Shown here: one piece after another, positions 1-8,557 of the stretch
Position numbering within the stretch: the stretch's first letter is position 1
Layout: each line of letters opens with the position of its first letter
Assembly (NCBI GenBank): GCA_026713245.1
Contig: JAPOOU010000247.1
Span: 1-37,170, forward strand
DNA length: 37,170 nucleotides
From: Chloroflexota bacterium
Lineage (GTDB): Bacteria > Chloroflexota > Anaerolineae > Aggregatilineales > Phototrophicaceae
Direction of reading: 5' to 3'
Position numbers and translations under genes: made by a program
The notes under the pieces: model-generated
Database searches by the model: none
The model's input: only the letters and a program-made list of their open reading frames with translations
What the model was told of the DNA's origin: nothing

Positions 1-80
1 ACATGACGCCGGCAGAATACGAGGCGGAATGGAACAAATGTCCTCCCTCAAATTCTGAAAAAAAGTGTCCAGTTTTATAG
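1..80 (+). pseudogene. C-terminal tail of a probable IS3-type transposase (cut by window edge)
   Basis: The frame that is open at the window start ends at a TAG at 78-80 and encodes a tail containing TPAEYEAEW. This resembles the end of IS3-family integrase-type transposases, which often close with a 'TPAE[FY]xxxW' segment after the DDE domain. The stop lies inside an AT-rich stretch with TGTCCAGTTTTATAG and CCACTACA (67-90), which looks like an IS terminal sequence. Only 25 residues are visible, so the catalytic domain cannot be checked and it is unknown whether the gene is intact outside the window. The assignment rests on a short motif and could be wrong. Confidence 0.4.
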
Positions 81-105
81 AACCACTACAGTTACCCCCT
101 CGGTC

Positions 106-125
106 CCCCCCATTGCAATGGGGGG
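106..125. repeat. GC-rich perfect palindrome with ATTGCAAT core (R2 family)
   Basis: A perfect 20-bp palindrome: six C, then ATTGCAAT, then six G. The same ATTGCAAT core recurs inside palindromes at 404-429 and 27472-27485, so this is a dispersed element and not a chance hairpin. The surrounding 81-560 stretch has no convincing gene: the short reading frames there run through the palindromes and show no domain or SD. Confidence 0.75.
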
Positions 126-270
126 ATGTCAACTGCGCCGCCGCGCTTGGCACATTGTCTTTAGGCATTGTAGCGTCTGAATCAATACAGATTCCACAGA
201 ATACGGTAATCTTCGCGCCATGTTAGCTCCCCTTCTCGTAGTGCAGTATCTACGCGCACCCCTTGTGGGA

Positions 271-301
271 TTTCCGCCCCCCGTTTAGCGGGGGGCGGAA
301 A
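271..301. repeat. 13-bp stem inverted repeat
   Basis: Arms TTTCCGCCCCCCG (271-283) and CGGGGGGCGGAAA (289-301) are perfectly complementary around a 5-nt loop. There is no T-run after the right arm, so it is not a classical intrinsic terminator for plus-strand transcription. It sits between the IS tail and the first gene and is probably another GC-rich intergenic repeat. Confidence 0.7.
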
Positions 302-403
302 CCCCGAAGCGTCAGGGAGGGGGAGCGCCAGAGCAGACCAAGGTATTTCATCTGCGCAATTGCGAGCCCTCGCCGGCCTGATCACGATTTCATCAATGGG
401 TCA

Positions 404-429
404 CCCTTCCCCATTGCAATGGGGAAGGG
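404..429. repeat. 26-bp perfect palindrome with ATTGCAAT core (R2 family)
   Basis: Arms CCCTTCCCC and GGGGAAGGG flank ATTGCAAT with no mismatch. Core and composition match the palindrome at 106-125; only the arm sequence differs. Such elements are common interspersed repeats in GC-rich environmental genomes. No transposase is associated with it here. Confidence 0.75.
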
Positions 430-560
430 CCGGGGATGGGGTTGGCTTGGACGCAAACACAATAAACGAACCTGTCATGTCCTCAGGGGACCGAGGGGGC
501 AGGGGCCGGGGGATGAGGGTTGTATTTATCCCGGAAAACTGTCGTCATGCGAGGCCAGCC

Positions 561-569
561 TGTTATAAT
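561..569 (+). promoter_or_regulatory. Extended -10 promoter for the mutarotase/phosphatase pair
   Basis: TGTTATAAT is a perfect extended -10 element (TGn + TATAAT at 564-569). No good -35 is visible at 17-18 bp upstream, which fits an extended -10 promoter. Expected transcription start is near 576, giving a leader of about 37 nt to the ATG at 613. Confidence 0.55.
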
Positions 570-612
570 CGTGCCTTGATTTGTTTATTCCAAATGCAGT
601 ATGGAGAACGGC

Positions 613-1050
613 ATGTTAACTGGAAAGTTGATTCATCCTCAGATTCTGGTTGCGCTTGGCGAAGCCGGGCACGGCGCCACGATCTTGATCCCCGACGGCA
701 ATTACCCGGTCTCGACCGGCGCGAATCCACTCGCAGATCGCGTCTATCTCAATTTGGCGCCGGGAATGGTGACTGTCACCGATGTACTGGAAGCGGTTTT
801 GAGCGTGACGCCGGTTGAAGCGGCCCACGTGATGGCGCGCCATGATGGGGCCGAGCCGAGCATTTACCGGGAATTTAGGCAACTGTTGGGCGCCGAGGTC
901 GAATTGCAGGCGCTGGAACGTTTCGCCTTCTATGACGAAGCCGGTAAAGACAATTGCTGCCTGGTCATCGCCACCGGCGAACAACGCATTTTTGCCAACA
1001 TTCTATTGACGATTGGCGTAGTGCCGCCACCGGCCGAACAGTCGGTGTAG
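613..1050 (+). CDS. fucU: L-fucose mutarotase-like protein (FucU/RbsD family)
   Basis: 145 aa. Cytoplasmic mutarotase that interconverts sugar anomers so that an imported pyranose can be isomerised or phosphorylated. Visible family marks: HPQIL near residue 8, GHG at 19-21, PDGNYP at 27-32, RFAFYDEA at 103-110 and the C-terminal ATGE...ANI block (120-130). The last block is closer to FucU than to ribose-specific RbsD. Length matches FucU (about 140 aa). The start was set at 613 and not at the upstream ATG at 601 because GGAGAA (603-608) is a well-placed SD for 613. It is followed 41 bp later by a HAD phosphatase, probably cotranscribed. In the rhizobial rha operon the mutarotase is of the unrelated RhaU family; here FucU appears to take that place. 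The exact sugar (fucose, rhamnose or ribose) is inferred from neighbours only. Confidence 0.85.
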   Translation: MLTGKLIHPQILVALGEAGHGATILIPDGNYPVSTGANPLADRVYLNLAPGMVTVTDVLEAVLSVTPVEAAHVMARHDGAEPSIYREFRQLLGAEVELQALERFAFYDEAGKDNCCLVIATGEQRIFANILLTIGVVPPPAEQSV

Positions 1051-1091
1051 TTCAACGAATTACTGACAGACTTCGTTCTCTGGAGTTGGCG

Positions 1092-1763
1092 ATGCGGATT
1101 GAAGCGGTCATTTTTGATATGGATGGGGTTCTGGTCGATAGCGAAGTCTATTGGGACAAGTCGCGCGTCGAATTCGCCCACGACCGCGGCAAGACCTGGA
1201 CCGACGAATATCAGCGCTTGGCGATGGGACGCAGCACTGTCGGATGGGCGACGGTGATGCAAGAGAAATTGCGGTTGGATGAGTCCATTGACGACATAAT
1301 CGCCGAGATGAAAGGGCGCGTTATCGCGCACTACGAGCGACGCATGCCGACCCGCCCCGGCGCTATCGAGTCGGTACATCGTATGAAACAGCATTTCCGC
1401 GTCGGTTTGGCCTCCGGTTCACCTACCGAAATCATCAAAGCAGTCCTGCGCATCACCGGCCTGGACCAAGTCTTTGAAGTCATGATCTACGGTGACGATA
1501 TCCCCCGTGGCAAGCCCGCGCCCGACATTTATCTGGAAGCGATGGCGCGGCTCGGCGTCTCGCATCATGTGACTGTAGGCATTGAGGACTCGGCAAACGG
1601 CCTTAGGTCCTTGAAGGCCGCAGGCATAGCGGCAGTTGCGGCGCCAAGCCCCGACTTCCCGCTTCCTCCGGAAATCCTCGCACTTGCGGACGCGCACATT
1701 GATACGCTGGAAGCATTTGATCTCAGTCTGATCCGGCGCGTCGAAAGAACGCGCAGCGAGTAA
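1092..1763 (+). CDS. HAD-superfamily hydrolase, beta-phosphoglucomutase/sugar-phosphatase type
   Basis: 223 aa. HAD motif I is FDMDGVLVDSE (D9 nucleophile, D11), motif II is LASGSP, the motif III lysine is in RGKPAPDIY, and motif IV is GIEDSANG, all in the order and spacing of the beta-PGM/phosphatase subgroup with a helical cap. Likely role: dephosphorylation or phosphate transfer on a sugar phosphate, perhaps clearing toxic sugar phosphates of the neighbouring catabolic pathway. The start at 1092 has a GGAG SD at 1082-1085; upstream in-frame codons overlap fucU and lack SD support. It sits directly behind fucU with no terminator between. The substrate cannot be read from the sequence. Confidence 0.85.
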   Translation: MRIEAVIFDMDGVLVDSEVYWDKSRVEFAHDRGKTWTDEYQRLAMGRSTVGWATVMQEKLRLDESIDDIIAEMKGRVIAHYERRMPTRPGAIESVHRMKQHFRVGLASGSPTEIIKAVLRITGLDQVFEVMIYGDDIPRGKPAPDIYLEAMARLGVSHHVTVGIEDSANGLRSLKAAGIAAVAAPSPDFPLPPEILALADAHIDTLEAFDLSLIRRVERTRSE

Positions 1764-1842
1764 CTGCCCTGGTCGCGCCGTTTTTCAAACGAACATGGTT
1801 GCTTTTTCAGCAAGCCACACCGGCGGTATTGAAGGCTGGGTA

Positions 1843-1871
1843 TTACACAAGACATAATTTTCGGTTATAAT
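1843..1871 (+). promoter_or_regulatory. Sigma-70 promoter for the DeoR regulator
   Basis: TTACAC (1843-1848), a 17-bp spacer, then a perfect TATAAT (1866-1871). The predicted start near 1878 leaves a leader of about 58 nt to the ATG at 1936. Confidence 0.65.
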
Positions 1872-1935
1872 CATTTATATAGTTGGCGTTTCACATTTGT
1901 TTCATTTTCCGTCCACTTATGTACTATTCACAAAC

Positions 1936-2712
1936 ATGTCTGACCAAATGTTTATGGAAGAGCGACGCCGCGGCATCCTGGCCCAATTGCAGCGCAGCGG
2001 TCGCGTTTCGGTCAAGCGACTTAGCGGAGACTTTAATGTAAGCGAGGTCACCATCCGCCTGGACCTGCGCGCGCTTGAAGCCGCCAACCTCGCCAAGCGG
2101 ACCCACGGCGGCGCTGTTTTGCCGCAAGGGCGCAATATTTCGCCGGAACTTTCCTACGATGTCCGTTTGCGCACCAATTCGCGCGTCAAGGCGCAGATCG
2201 CAAGCTATGCAGCGCGTTATGTCAGCCACGGGGACATCATCGCGCTTGATGCTTCCACAACCGTGTTTGCCATGCTGCCCCATTTGAAGCAACTTGACGA
2301 ATTGACAATCGTGACCAACAGCCTGATAGTCGCCAAAGACTTGCTCAACTATCGAGACATCAAGGTCTTGATGCCGGGCGGGCAGTTGCGACGCGATTCG
2401 GTTTCATTGGTCGGGAAGCCAGAAGGCCTGCCCAAGCTGCAGCTATCAGCCGGCTTCATCAGCGCCCACGGTTACACAAAGGACACCGGTTTTACCGAAT
2501 CCAGCCTGGAAGAATCGCAAATGAAACGCGCGATACTGGAGCAATGCATCAGCAAGTACATGCTGATCGACGACAAGAAATGGGGCAAAGTCACGTCATT
2601 TACCGTTGCTCAACCGCAGGAACTGAGCGCTATCTTTACGCCCCGGCAGGCGCCGTCCCAGTACATTTCCGAGTTGCGCGACCGTGATGTCATTGTCGAG
2701 TTTTCCGATTGA
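1936..2712 (+). CDS. DeoR-family sugar-responsive transcriptional regulator
   Basis: 258 aa from ATG 1936. The N-terminal winged HTH has the DeoR form: RRGILAQLQRSGRVSVKRL (11-29), then DFNVSEVTIRLDLRALE with the recognition helix, then KRTHGGAV (54-61). The C-terminal DeoR effector domain shows ALDASTT (103-109), VTNS (126-129), MPGGQLRR (146-153) and a late DDKKWGK phosphate/sugar-binding block. These proteins bind a phosphorylated sugar intermediate and usually repress the adjacent catabolic operon. It has its own promoter and lies between the mutarotase/phosphatase pair and the kinase/transporter operon, so it probably controls both. A TTG at 1897 is in frame but would overlap the promoter leader; ATG 1948 or 1954 are possible alternatives because no strong SD is seen. 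Confidence 0.85.
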   Translation: MSDQMFMEERRRGILAQLQRSGRVSVKRLSGDFNVSEVTIRLDLRALEAANLAKRTHGGAVLPQGRNISPELSYDVRLRTNSRVKAQIASYAARYVSHGDIIALDASTTVFAMLPHLKQLDELTIVTNSLIVAKDLLNYRDIKVLMPGGQLRRDSVSLVGKPEGLPKLQLSAGFISAHGYTKDTGFTESSLEESQMKRAILEQCISKYMLIDDKKWGKVTSFTVAQPQELSAIFTPRQAPSQYISELRDRDVIVEFSD

Positions 2713-2737
2713 AGCCCCGTCGCGCTCCCTAGCGCAA

Positions 2738-2766
2738 TTGACAGTGAAAATGACGCGGGATAGAAT
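2738..2766 (+). promoter_or_regulatory. Strong sigma-70 promoter of the kinase/sugar ABC operon
   Basis: TTGACA (2738-2743, consensus), a 17-bp spacer, then TAGAAT (2761-2766). The expected start near 2773 gives a leader of about 72 nt to the kinase ATG. This is the best promoter in the window and the obvious target for the DeoR protein encoded just upstream; no clear operator repeat was identified by eye. Confidence 0.75.
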
Positions 2767-2844
2767 CGGTCGAATGCGCAACTTGGCAAATGACCAGCGG
2801 AGCCCGGGCTATCTCTATTGCCCGCCCGCTAAGCACATCAATTC

Positions 2845-4272
2845 ATGACCAGACAACACGTCGCGGCGGTAGACTTGGGCGCAACATCGGGACGGGTGAT
2901 GGATCTGTCCTTTGATGGGCGCGCCATCGCGCTACACGAAGTCCATCGTTTTCCCAATATTCCGGTACAAACCCCGCAAAGGCTCCATTGGGACGTTCTG
3001 CGGCTATGGCAGGAAATTACAGTCGGCATCGAGAAGGTTGGCGACGCCGCTGCGATCGGGGTGGATTGCTGGGGCGTCGACTATGCCCTGCTGGATAGCG
3101 CCGGGGAACTACTCGCCAACCCGGTTCACTATCGCGATCCGCGCACCAATGGCGCAATGGAATGGACATTCGATCGCATGCCCAGGCGCGAAATCTTCGA
3201 TCGCACCGGCATACAGTTCCTGCAATTCAACGGCTTGTTCCAGCTCGCTGCCAGCATCCGCGACGGCAGTCCACTGCTCGAGCAAGCTACCACACTGTTG
3301 ACCATTGCCGATCTCTTCAACTACTGGTTGACGGGCTCCAAAACCTGCGAATACACCGAAGCCACCACCATGCAGCTATGCAACGCCCATACCGGTGATT
3401 GGGATCGCGCAATCGCCGCGGCCATCGGCATACCCGATATTATGGCGCCGATTGTGCCACCGGGCGCCAAACTCGGCAGCTACCGGGGCACAGATGTCAT
3501 CGCTCCGGCCTGTCACGATACCGGCAGCGCTGTGGTCGCTGTACCGGCAACCAGCGACAATGTCGCCTACCTGAGCAGCGGCACCTGGAGCCTGCTGGGC
3601 ATGGAATTGAATGCGCCCATCCTTGGCGATGCCGCATACGCCACAAATGTCACCAACGAAGGCGGCTACGAAAATACCTACCGCTTCCTGAAAAATATCA
3701 TGGGCTTGTGGGTGGTGGATCAGTGCCGGGCCACCTGGAAAGCTGCTGGCAAGGACTACAGTTTCGATCAGCTTGCGGCGATGGCAGCGAGCGTCCATCC
3801 CTTCAAAACGCTGATTGAGCCTGATGATCCGACATTTTTGGCGCCCGGCGATATGCCCGCGCGCGTCATCGACTATTGCCGCAAGCACGGGCAAGCAATA
3901 CCAGCGAGCGATGCCGAGTTGATCGCTGCGGTATACGTCAGCCTTGCCTACAAGTATCGATACGTTTTGGAGCAATTGATCGCTGTTTCCGGTCAAAAAG
4001 TTGATCGACTGCATATCATCGGCGGCGGATCAAAGAATGCCCTGCTCAATCAGATGACGGCGAACGCCATCGGTCGTCCGGTTATTGCCGGGCCGGCCGA
4101 GGCGACGGCTACCGGCAATGCCATCGTTCAGTTGATCGCCATTGGAGAGTTGAGGGATGTCGCCGAGGCGAGAGCCATGTTGAGCGAATCGACTGAACTC
4201 GTCCTTTTCGAGCCGATGAACAAGGCGGCCTGGGACGCGAACTACGAGCGTTTCTTAGACCTGCTGCCATAA
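2845..4272 (+). CDS. rhaB: Rhamnulokinase (FGGY sugar kinase)
   Basis: 475 aa. ATP-dependent phosphorylation of L-rhamnulose (or a close ketose) to the 1-phosphate. FGGY features: AVDLGATSGRVM (8-19, first phosphate-binding loop), GVDCWGVDY (72-80), YRDPRTNG (96-103), GIQFLQFN (122-129), ACHDTGSAV with the likely catalytic Asp225, YLSSGTWSLLG (242-252), NEGG, KNIMGLW and a C-terminal IIGGGSKN ATP-binding loop. YRDPRTNG, GIQFL and KNIMGLW are rhamnulokinase hallmarks that separate it from fuculokinase or xylulokinase. Length is usual for RhaB. It is the first gene behind the TTGACA/TAGAAT promoter and is followed 45 bp later by the transporter ATPase. No isomerase gene (rhaA/rhaI/fucI) is present in the window. 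Confidence 0.9.
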   Translation: MTRQHVAAVDLGATSGRVMDLSFDGRAIALHEVHRFPNIPVQTPQRLHWDVLRLWQEITVGIEKVGDAAAIGVDCWGVDYALLDSAGELLANPVHYRDPRTNGAMEWTFDRMPRREIFDRTGIQFLQFNGLFQLAASIRDGSPLLEQATTLLTIADLFNYWLTGSKTCEYTEATTMQLCNAHTGDWDRAIAAAIGIPDIMAPIVPPGAKLGSYRGTDVIAPACHDTGSAVVAVPATSDNVAYLSSGTWSLLGMELNAPILGDAAYATNVTNEGGYENTYRFLKNIMGLWVVDQCRATWKAAGKDYSFDQLAAMAASVHPFKTLIEPDDPTFLAPGDMPARVIDYCRKHGQAIPASDAELIAAVYVSLAYKYRYVLEQLIAVSGQKVDRLHIIGGGSKNALLNQMTANAIGRPVIAGPAEATATGNAIVQLIAIGELRDVAEARAMLSESTELVLFEPMNKAAWDANYERFLDLLP

Positions 4273-4317
4273 CCCGCCGCGATGGACGTCAATCCGTCGC
4301 ATGCTCAGGAAAGATCC

Positions 4318-5853
4318 ATGACCGAAGCGCCGCTGCTGCGATTGCGAGACATAAACAAGCACTTTCCCGGCGTACACGCGCTCAAAAACGTCCATTTCGA
4401 CGTGCGCCGTGGAGAGATCCACGCCCTGATCGGCGAAAACGGCGCCGGCAAATCCACCATGATCAAGATCGTCTCCGGCGTCTACCAGCCGGAAACGGGC
4501 GAAATCCAACTGGATGGACAGCGCGTTCACTTCGCCAATCCACGAGAGGCGCAGCGCGCCGGCATCGCCACCATCTATCAGGAGCTCGGCCTGTATCCGG
4601 AGTTATCGGTCGCCGAAAACATCTTTATGGGTCATGCGCCCACCAGGAATCGGGGCTTCTTCCAAACCATCGACTGGGAGCGGATGCAGCAAGGGGCCGA
4701 AACCCTGCTGGCCGAACTCAATATCTACAACCTCGATGTACAGGCCAAGGTCGGCACGCTCAACGTCGGCAACCGGCAGCGCGTCGAGATCGCCAAAGCC
4801 TTGTCGCTCGACGCGCGCATCCTCATCATGGACGAGCCAACCGCCGCCCTGTCCGAAAGCGATGTCGAGCAGTTGTTCAGCATTGTTCGGCTGCTGCGCG
4901 AACGCGGCGTCAGCATCATTTACATCAGCCACCGCCTTAACGAGGTCTTTGAATTGGCGGACCGGGTGACGGTCTTGCGCGACGGCGAATATATTGGCGC
5001 CAAAGACGTTGATGATACCAGCGAATCGGAACTGATCAGCATGATGGTCGGCCGCACTATCGAAAACCTCTTTCCCAAACAGAGTGCGGCGATCGGCGAC
5101 GTTGTGCTGGAAGTTTGCCACCTCAATCGTCCGCCGCTGACGCGCGACATCTCTTTCACGGTGCGGGCCGGCGAAATTGTCGGCTTGGCGGGATTGGTCG
5201 GTTCCGGACGCAGCGAGACTGCGCAAGTTATTTTTGGCGTCTTGCCGGCGGAATCGGGGGCCATCTTGCTGAACGGCGAGCCTGTCGAGATCCATAGACC
5301 TTCCGAGGCGGTGCAGCATGGCATTGGCTATGTGCCCGAGGACCGCGGGCATCAAGGCTTGGTGCGCGAAATGACCCTGCGCGAAAATAATTCCATGGCC
5401 GTGCTGGAATCGGTCTCACGCAATACCTTTGTCAACCGCGCCATGGAGCGACGACTGGCCAATCACTCGATTCGGCAATTGAGCATTCGCGCCACCAGCT
5501 CCGAGCAGATTGTCAACAAGCTGTCCGGCGGCAACCAACAAAAGGTGGTCGTCAGCAAATGGCTGGCCAGCAACCCCAAACTGCTGATCATGGACGAACC
5601 AACGCGCGGCGTCGATGTCGGCGCCAAATCAGAAATTCACCGCCTGATGAGCCAGTTGGCGGCGGAAGAGGGCTTGGCGATCCTGATGATCTCCAGCGAA
5701 CTGCCGGAAATCCTGGGCATGAGCGACCGCATCCTGGTGATGCGCGAGGGTCATTTGGTGGGCGAATTCACGCGTGCGGAAGCCACGCAAGAGTTAATCG
5801 CCCACGCCATGATGAGCGAAGAAGCGCGTCGCACCGCGGGGGCGAGCGCATGA
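4318..5853 (+). CDS. Sugar ABC importer ATPase, duplicated ABC domains (RhaT/RbsA/XylG type)
   Basis: 511 aa. Energises sugar uptake from the cytoplasmic face of the two permeases. Domain 1 has Walker [10 protein letters not shown] (39-47), a weak signature NVGNRQR and Walker [12 protein letters not shown]. Domain 2 has a degenerate Walker A (LVGSGRSE), a canonical signature LSGGNQQK and Walker [21 protein letters not shown]. This asymmetry, one good Walker A and one good signature in different halves, is normal for the carbohydrate uptake transporter-2 family. The start at 4318 is preferred over 4282 because AGGAAAG (4307-4313) precedes it. The stop overlaps the next start (ATGA at 5850-5853), so translation is coupled to the permease. 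Confidence 0.92.
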   Translation: MTEAPLLRLRDINKHFPGVHALKNVHFDVRRGEIHALIGENGAGKSTMIKIVSGVYQPETGEIQLDGQRVHFANPREAQRAGIATIYQELGLYPELSVAENIFMGHAPTRNRGFFQTIDWERMQQGAETLLAELNIYNLDVQAKVGTLNVGNRQRVEIAKALSLDARILIMDEPTAALSESDVEQLFSIVRLLRERGVSIIYISHRLNEVFELADRVTVLRDGEYIGAKDVDDTSESELISMMVGRTIENLFPKQSAAIGDVVLEVCHLNRPPLTRDISFTVRAGEIVGLAGLVGSGRSETAQVIFGVLPAESGAILLNGEPVEIHRPSEAVQHGIGYVPEDRGHQGLVREMTLRENNSMAVLESVSRNTFVNRAMERRLANHSIRQLSIRATSSEQIVNKLSGGNQQKVVVSKWLASNPKLLIMDEPTRGVDVGAKSEIHRLMSQLAAEEGLAILMISSELPEILGMSDRILVMREGHLVGEFTRAEATQELIAHAMMSEEARRTAGASA

Positions 5854-7247
5854 GCAAGACCAAATCATCGCTGGTGAATCGTGGTCCCGCGCACTTTATC
5901 GGCATTGTCCTGGCTGTAGTGATCATCGGCGCTTATTTCCTGCTGCCTTTCGTGACCCAACCGGAAAGAGGTCCATCAACGGTCGCGGTCGTCACCGAAA
6001 GCAAAACAGCCAACGAATTAAACATCTTCAAGACCGGCGTCGAGCTTGTCCCGCTTGCCGCGTTGGGCGTTCTGCTGCTGGGAGCATGGAACCTGATTGC
6101 GCCTGGCGCCAGCCGCGCCATTTCACTTTTGATGAGCGCGACCGGCTTGCTCGTGGTGGTGTATTACATCAATTTTTTCCGCGACTATGCCGCCGAAGAA
6201 GCGGTCTATGTCGGCAGCATGGGCAGCGCATTCTGGATAATGCTGGTCGCCGGGGTCTTGTGCATCCTGCAAATACTTGTCCCGCGCGGCGCTGGCGAAA
6301 GGCGCTATCGCATCACCAATATCTTCGGCAATCAGGAAAGCATCATCCTATTCGGACTGCTGTTGCTGATCTTCGTGGTGGGCATCGCCAATCCGCGCTT
6401 TTTGCAGGAACGCAATATCTCCGACATATTGCAGGGCAACGCCTATATCGCCGTAGCGGCGCTGGGCATGACCATGGTCATCGTCACCGGCAACATCGAT
6501 ATCTCGGTCGGTTCGCTGGTGGGCTTTCTGGCAGTGATCAGCGGGCGCCTGGTGGTATCCGGCCTGCCGTCGCCGCTCGCCTGGCTAATTCCGTTATTTG
6601 TGGGCGCCGGCGTCGGCGCCTCGATCGGCTTCCTTGTCGCCTATCTGCGCATCCCGTCGATCGTGGTCACGCTGGGTATGCTGAGCATCATCAAGGGCAT
6701 CCTGATAATATGGACCGGCGGCGAGCGCGTCACCGATATGCCCGCCGACTATTTTCTCTCGCAGATGCGGCCCCTCGGTATACCCATGCCGATCATCATC
6801 ATGGTCCTATTGACGATTGTTGTGGTTTTATGGATGCGTTACAGCGCCACCGGGCGCGCCTTCTACGCCTTGGGCGGCAATGCGGAAGCGGCGCGCCTCT
6901 CCGGCTTGTCACAGAAGCGTCTGCTGATGACCGTCTTTATTCTCAATGGCGTATTCGTCGGCGTCGCCAGCGTGATGTATTCCACACAGTTCCAGATCAT
7001 TCAGGTGACACCGCCGCCAGCGCTTGAGCTGTCTATCATCACCGCCTCGGTTGTGGGTGGCGTCAGTATCCTGGGCGGGACGGGCACGGCAATTGGATCG
7101 ACCATGGCGACGCTGCTGCTGAATTTCATCCGTTCGGCGATGATTTTCATTAACGTCTCGCCCTTTTGGCTGAAAGCCGTGCAGGGGCTGTTGATCCTGG
7201 CGACGGTGCTGGCGGATTTGATTCGCCGCCGGCGACAGAGGCTGTAG
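5850..7247 (+). CDS. Sugar ABC transporter permease, long form (XylH/RhaP type)
   Basis: 465 aa integral membrane protein. The conserved core begins near residue 160 (FGNQESIILFGLLLLIF) and includes ITG/VTGNIDISVGSLVGF and GGNAEAARLSGL, both typical of ribose/xylose/rhamnose permeases. About 150 extra N-terminal residues carry three or more further hydrophobic segments separated by a polar stretch (roughly residues 37-60). XylH-type permeases are longer than RbsC (about 320 aa), so this form is known, but it is clearly longer than its partner permease at 7351. The ATG overlaps the ATPase stop. It ends just before an R1 repeat that supplies the SD of the next permease. Substrate is inferred from the kinase next door. 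Confidence 0.88.
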   Translation: MSKTKSSLVNRGPAHFIGIVLAVVIIGAYFLLPFVTQPERGPSTVAVVTESKTANELNIFKTGVELVPLAALGVLLLGAWNLIAPGASRAISLLMSATGLLVVVYYINFFRDYAAEEAVYVGSMGSAFWIMLVAGVLCILQILVPRGAGERRYRITNIFGNQESIILFGLLLLIFVVGIANPRFLQERNISDILQGNAYIAVAALGMTMVIVTGNIDISVGSLVGFLAVISGRLVVSGLPSPLAWLIPLFVGAGVGASIGFLVAYLRIPSIVVTLGMLSIIKGILIIWTGGERVTDMPADYFLSQMRPLGIPMPIIIMVLLTIVVVLWMRYSATGRAFYALGGNAEAARLSGLSQKRLLMTVFILNGVFVGVASVMYSTQFQIIQVTPPPALELSIITASVVGGVSILGGTGTAIGSTMATLLLNFIRSAMIFINVSPFWLKAVQGLLILATVLADLIRRRRQRL

Positions 7248-7350
7248 CCGCTCGGCGGCAGCGAAAAGGTCCCAGGAATGTCGCGCTCACGCAAAATCGT
7301 AAGCCGTCTCGTCGTATAAGCGACGCGGTTTACATAAACAGGAGGCAGGG
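7248..7350 (+). repeat. R1 dispersed repeat carrying the SD of the next gene (copy A)
   Basis: Fills the whole gap between the two permeases. It aligns with 15273-15370 and 28559-28650: shared pieces are CAGCGAAAA, a GTAAGCC.TCTCG block, GAGCGACGCGG/AAGCGACGCGG and the 3' edge TTTACATAAACAGGAGG. The AGGAGG at 7340-7345 lies 5 bp before the GTG of the downstream permease. It also shares CCCAGGAATG and CGCGCTCAC with the degenerate copy at 13316-13361. Confidence 0.75.
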
Positions 7351-8343
7351 GTGCAAAAACGGGCGCCAAACCCGCGGAACCCAACCGTCAGCGAAAAGCT
7401 GCGCCGTCTGATCATCAGTCAAGAAGGCGTGCTCTTCCTCATTATGCTCGTATCAGTTCTGTTCTTGGCGACGCGCACCGACAAGTTCCTCACCGTCGAT
7501 AACCTGCTTCAGCAAGGGCGCTTCATGGCCGAAGTCGGGCTGATCGCCATTCCCATGACCTATATCATCATCACCGGCGGCATCGATCTCTCGGTCGGTT
7601 CTATCCTCGGTTTGACCGCCATCGTTTTGGGCTGGACCTGGCAGGAGATGGGCTTCCCGCTGGAGCTGGCTATCATCACCGGCATCATCTGCGGTACTGT
7701 CGCCGGTTTCGTTAACGGCCTGTTTATTGTCCGCGTCGGGGTACCACCGCTGATCATGACGCTGGCGACGCTGGCGCTTTACCGGGGTCTGGCCGAAGGC
7801 ATCAGCGAGGCGCGCTCGGCGCGCGGCTACCCGGAGTGGTTTTTTCAACTGGGTCAAGGCGAATTCCTGGGCATCCCCACACAGCTCTGGCTGCTGATCA
7901 TCGCAGTGATTATCTTTGCCATCGTATTGGCGCGAACGCGCCTGGGGCGCGCCCTCTATGCCATCGGCAATAATGAAACGGGCGCCCGCTTCAGCGGACT
8001 GACGGTCAACCGCCACCTGCTTTTCATCTATACCTTCTCCGGCTTCATGTCGGCGGTGGCCGGTTATATCTTTGTTTCGCGCGTCAGCACGACACGCTCG
8101 GATATGGGCACCGGCATTGAACTGGATGTGATCGCGGCTGTCGTGCTGGGCGGGACGAGCATTTTCGGGGGCACCGGCTCCATCCCGGGCACCATCATCG
8201 GCGTGGTTTTGATTCAACTGCTGAAGAACGGCTTGGTTTTGACCGGGGTCACCAGCGATGCCACAATTGTCGTGATAGGAAGCGTACTCATTTTTGCTAT
8301 ACTGGTGAACAACTTCATCCAACGAAGGCAAGATGAGAGTTAG
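7351..8343 (+). CDS. Sugar ABC transporter permease, short form (RhaQ/RbsC type)
   Basis: 330 aa, GTG start with AGGAGG 5 bp upstream, provided by the R1 repeat. About eight to ten hydrophobic segments; family signatures are ITGGIDLSVGSILGL (near residue 71), NGLFIVRVGVPPLIMTLATL, GRALYAIGNNETGARFSGL and VVLGGTSIFGGTGSIPGTIIG. Pairs with the longer permease to form the heterodimeric channel of a carbohydrate uptake transporter-2 system. The binding protein that should follow is displaced by about 2.4 kb: the AAA/RloB pair lies in between. No terminator with a T-run is seen behind the stop; a short inverted repeat CTTGAC/GTCAAG near 8362 is too tight to call. Confidence 0.9.
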   Translation: MQKRAPNPRNPTVSEKLRRLIISQEGVLFLIMLVSVLFLATRTDKFLTVDNLLQQGRFMAEVGLIAIPMTYIIITGGIDLSVGSILGLTAIVLGWTWQEMGFPLELAIITGIICGTVAGFVNGLFIVRVGVPPLIMTLATLALYRGLAEGISEARSARGYPEWFFQLGQGEFLGIPTQLWLLIIAVIIFAIVLARTRLGRALYAIGNNETGARFSGLTVNRHLLFIYTFSGFMSAVAGYIFVSRVSTTRSDMGTGIELDVIAAVVLGGTSIFGGTGSIPGTIIGVVLIQLLKNGLVLTGVTSDATIVVIGSVLIFAILVNNFIQRRQDES

Positions 8344-8465
8344 CTAACGGACCGCCACTAAGCTTGACCGTCAAGTGGGGGAACGAATCACCCAACGCAT
8401 AGCTGATCACAGTCCGTCTTAAGTCCACGATAAAATGGTTGTTTCGCTTTCAAAGTAACGAGTCG

Positions 8466-8493
8466 TTGACTAGAGTAGCAACTCTAGTAAAAT
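8466..8493 (+). promoter_or_regulatory. Promoter with an operator-like palindrome between -35 and -10, upstream of the AAA/RloB pair
   Basis: TTGACT (8466-8471), a 16-bp spacer and TAAAAT (8488-8493). A perfect 8-bp inverted repeat, ACTAGAGT (8469-8476) and ACTCTAGT (8481-8488) with AGCA between, occupies exactly the spacer and touches both hexamers. A protein bound there would block RNA polymerase, so the cassette may be under local repression. The start of transcription near 8500 excludes the ATG at 8492 as the translation start and agrees with ATG 8558. Confidence 0.55.
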
Positions 8494-8557
8494 GCGTCAC
8501 ACGCGGCACATGCGCCAATCAGAGCAATTAAGTTTGCGCCGGAGTAAGGCGTTAGTC

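Noticed and set aside
263-818. Plus-strand frames of 101 and 152 codons before fucU
   Set aside because: They cross GC-rich palindromes and the promoter and end inside fucU in another frame.
8354-8377. Possible terminator behind the second permease
   Set aside because: The CTTGAC/GTCAAG inverted repeat leaves a 1-nt loop and has no T-run.
8492-8557. Upstream extension of the AAA ATPase starting at ATG 8492
   Set aside because: The codon overlaps the proposed -10 box, the 22 extra residues lack family similarity, and ATG 8558 has an AAGG SD at good distance and the typical family N-terminus.
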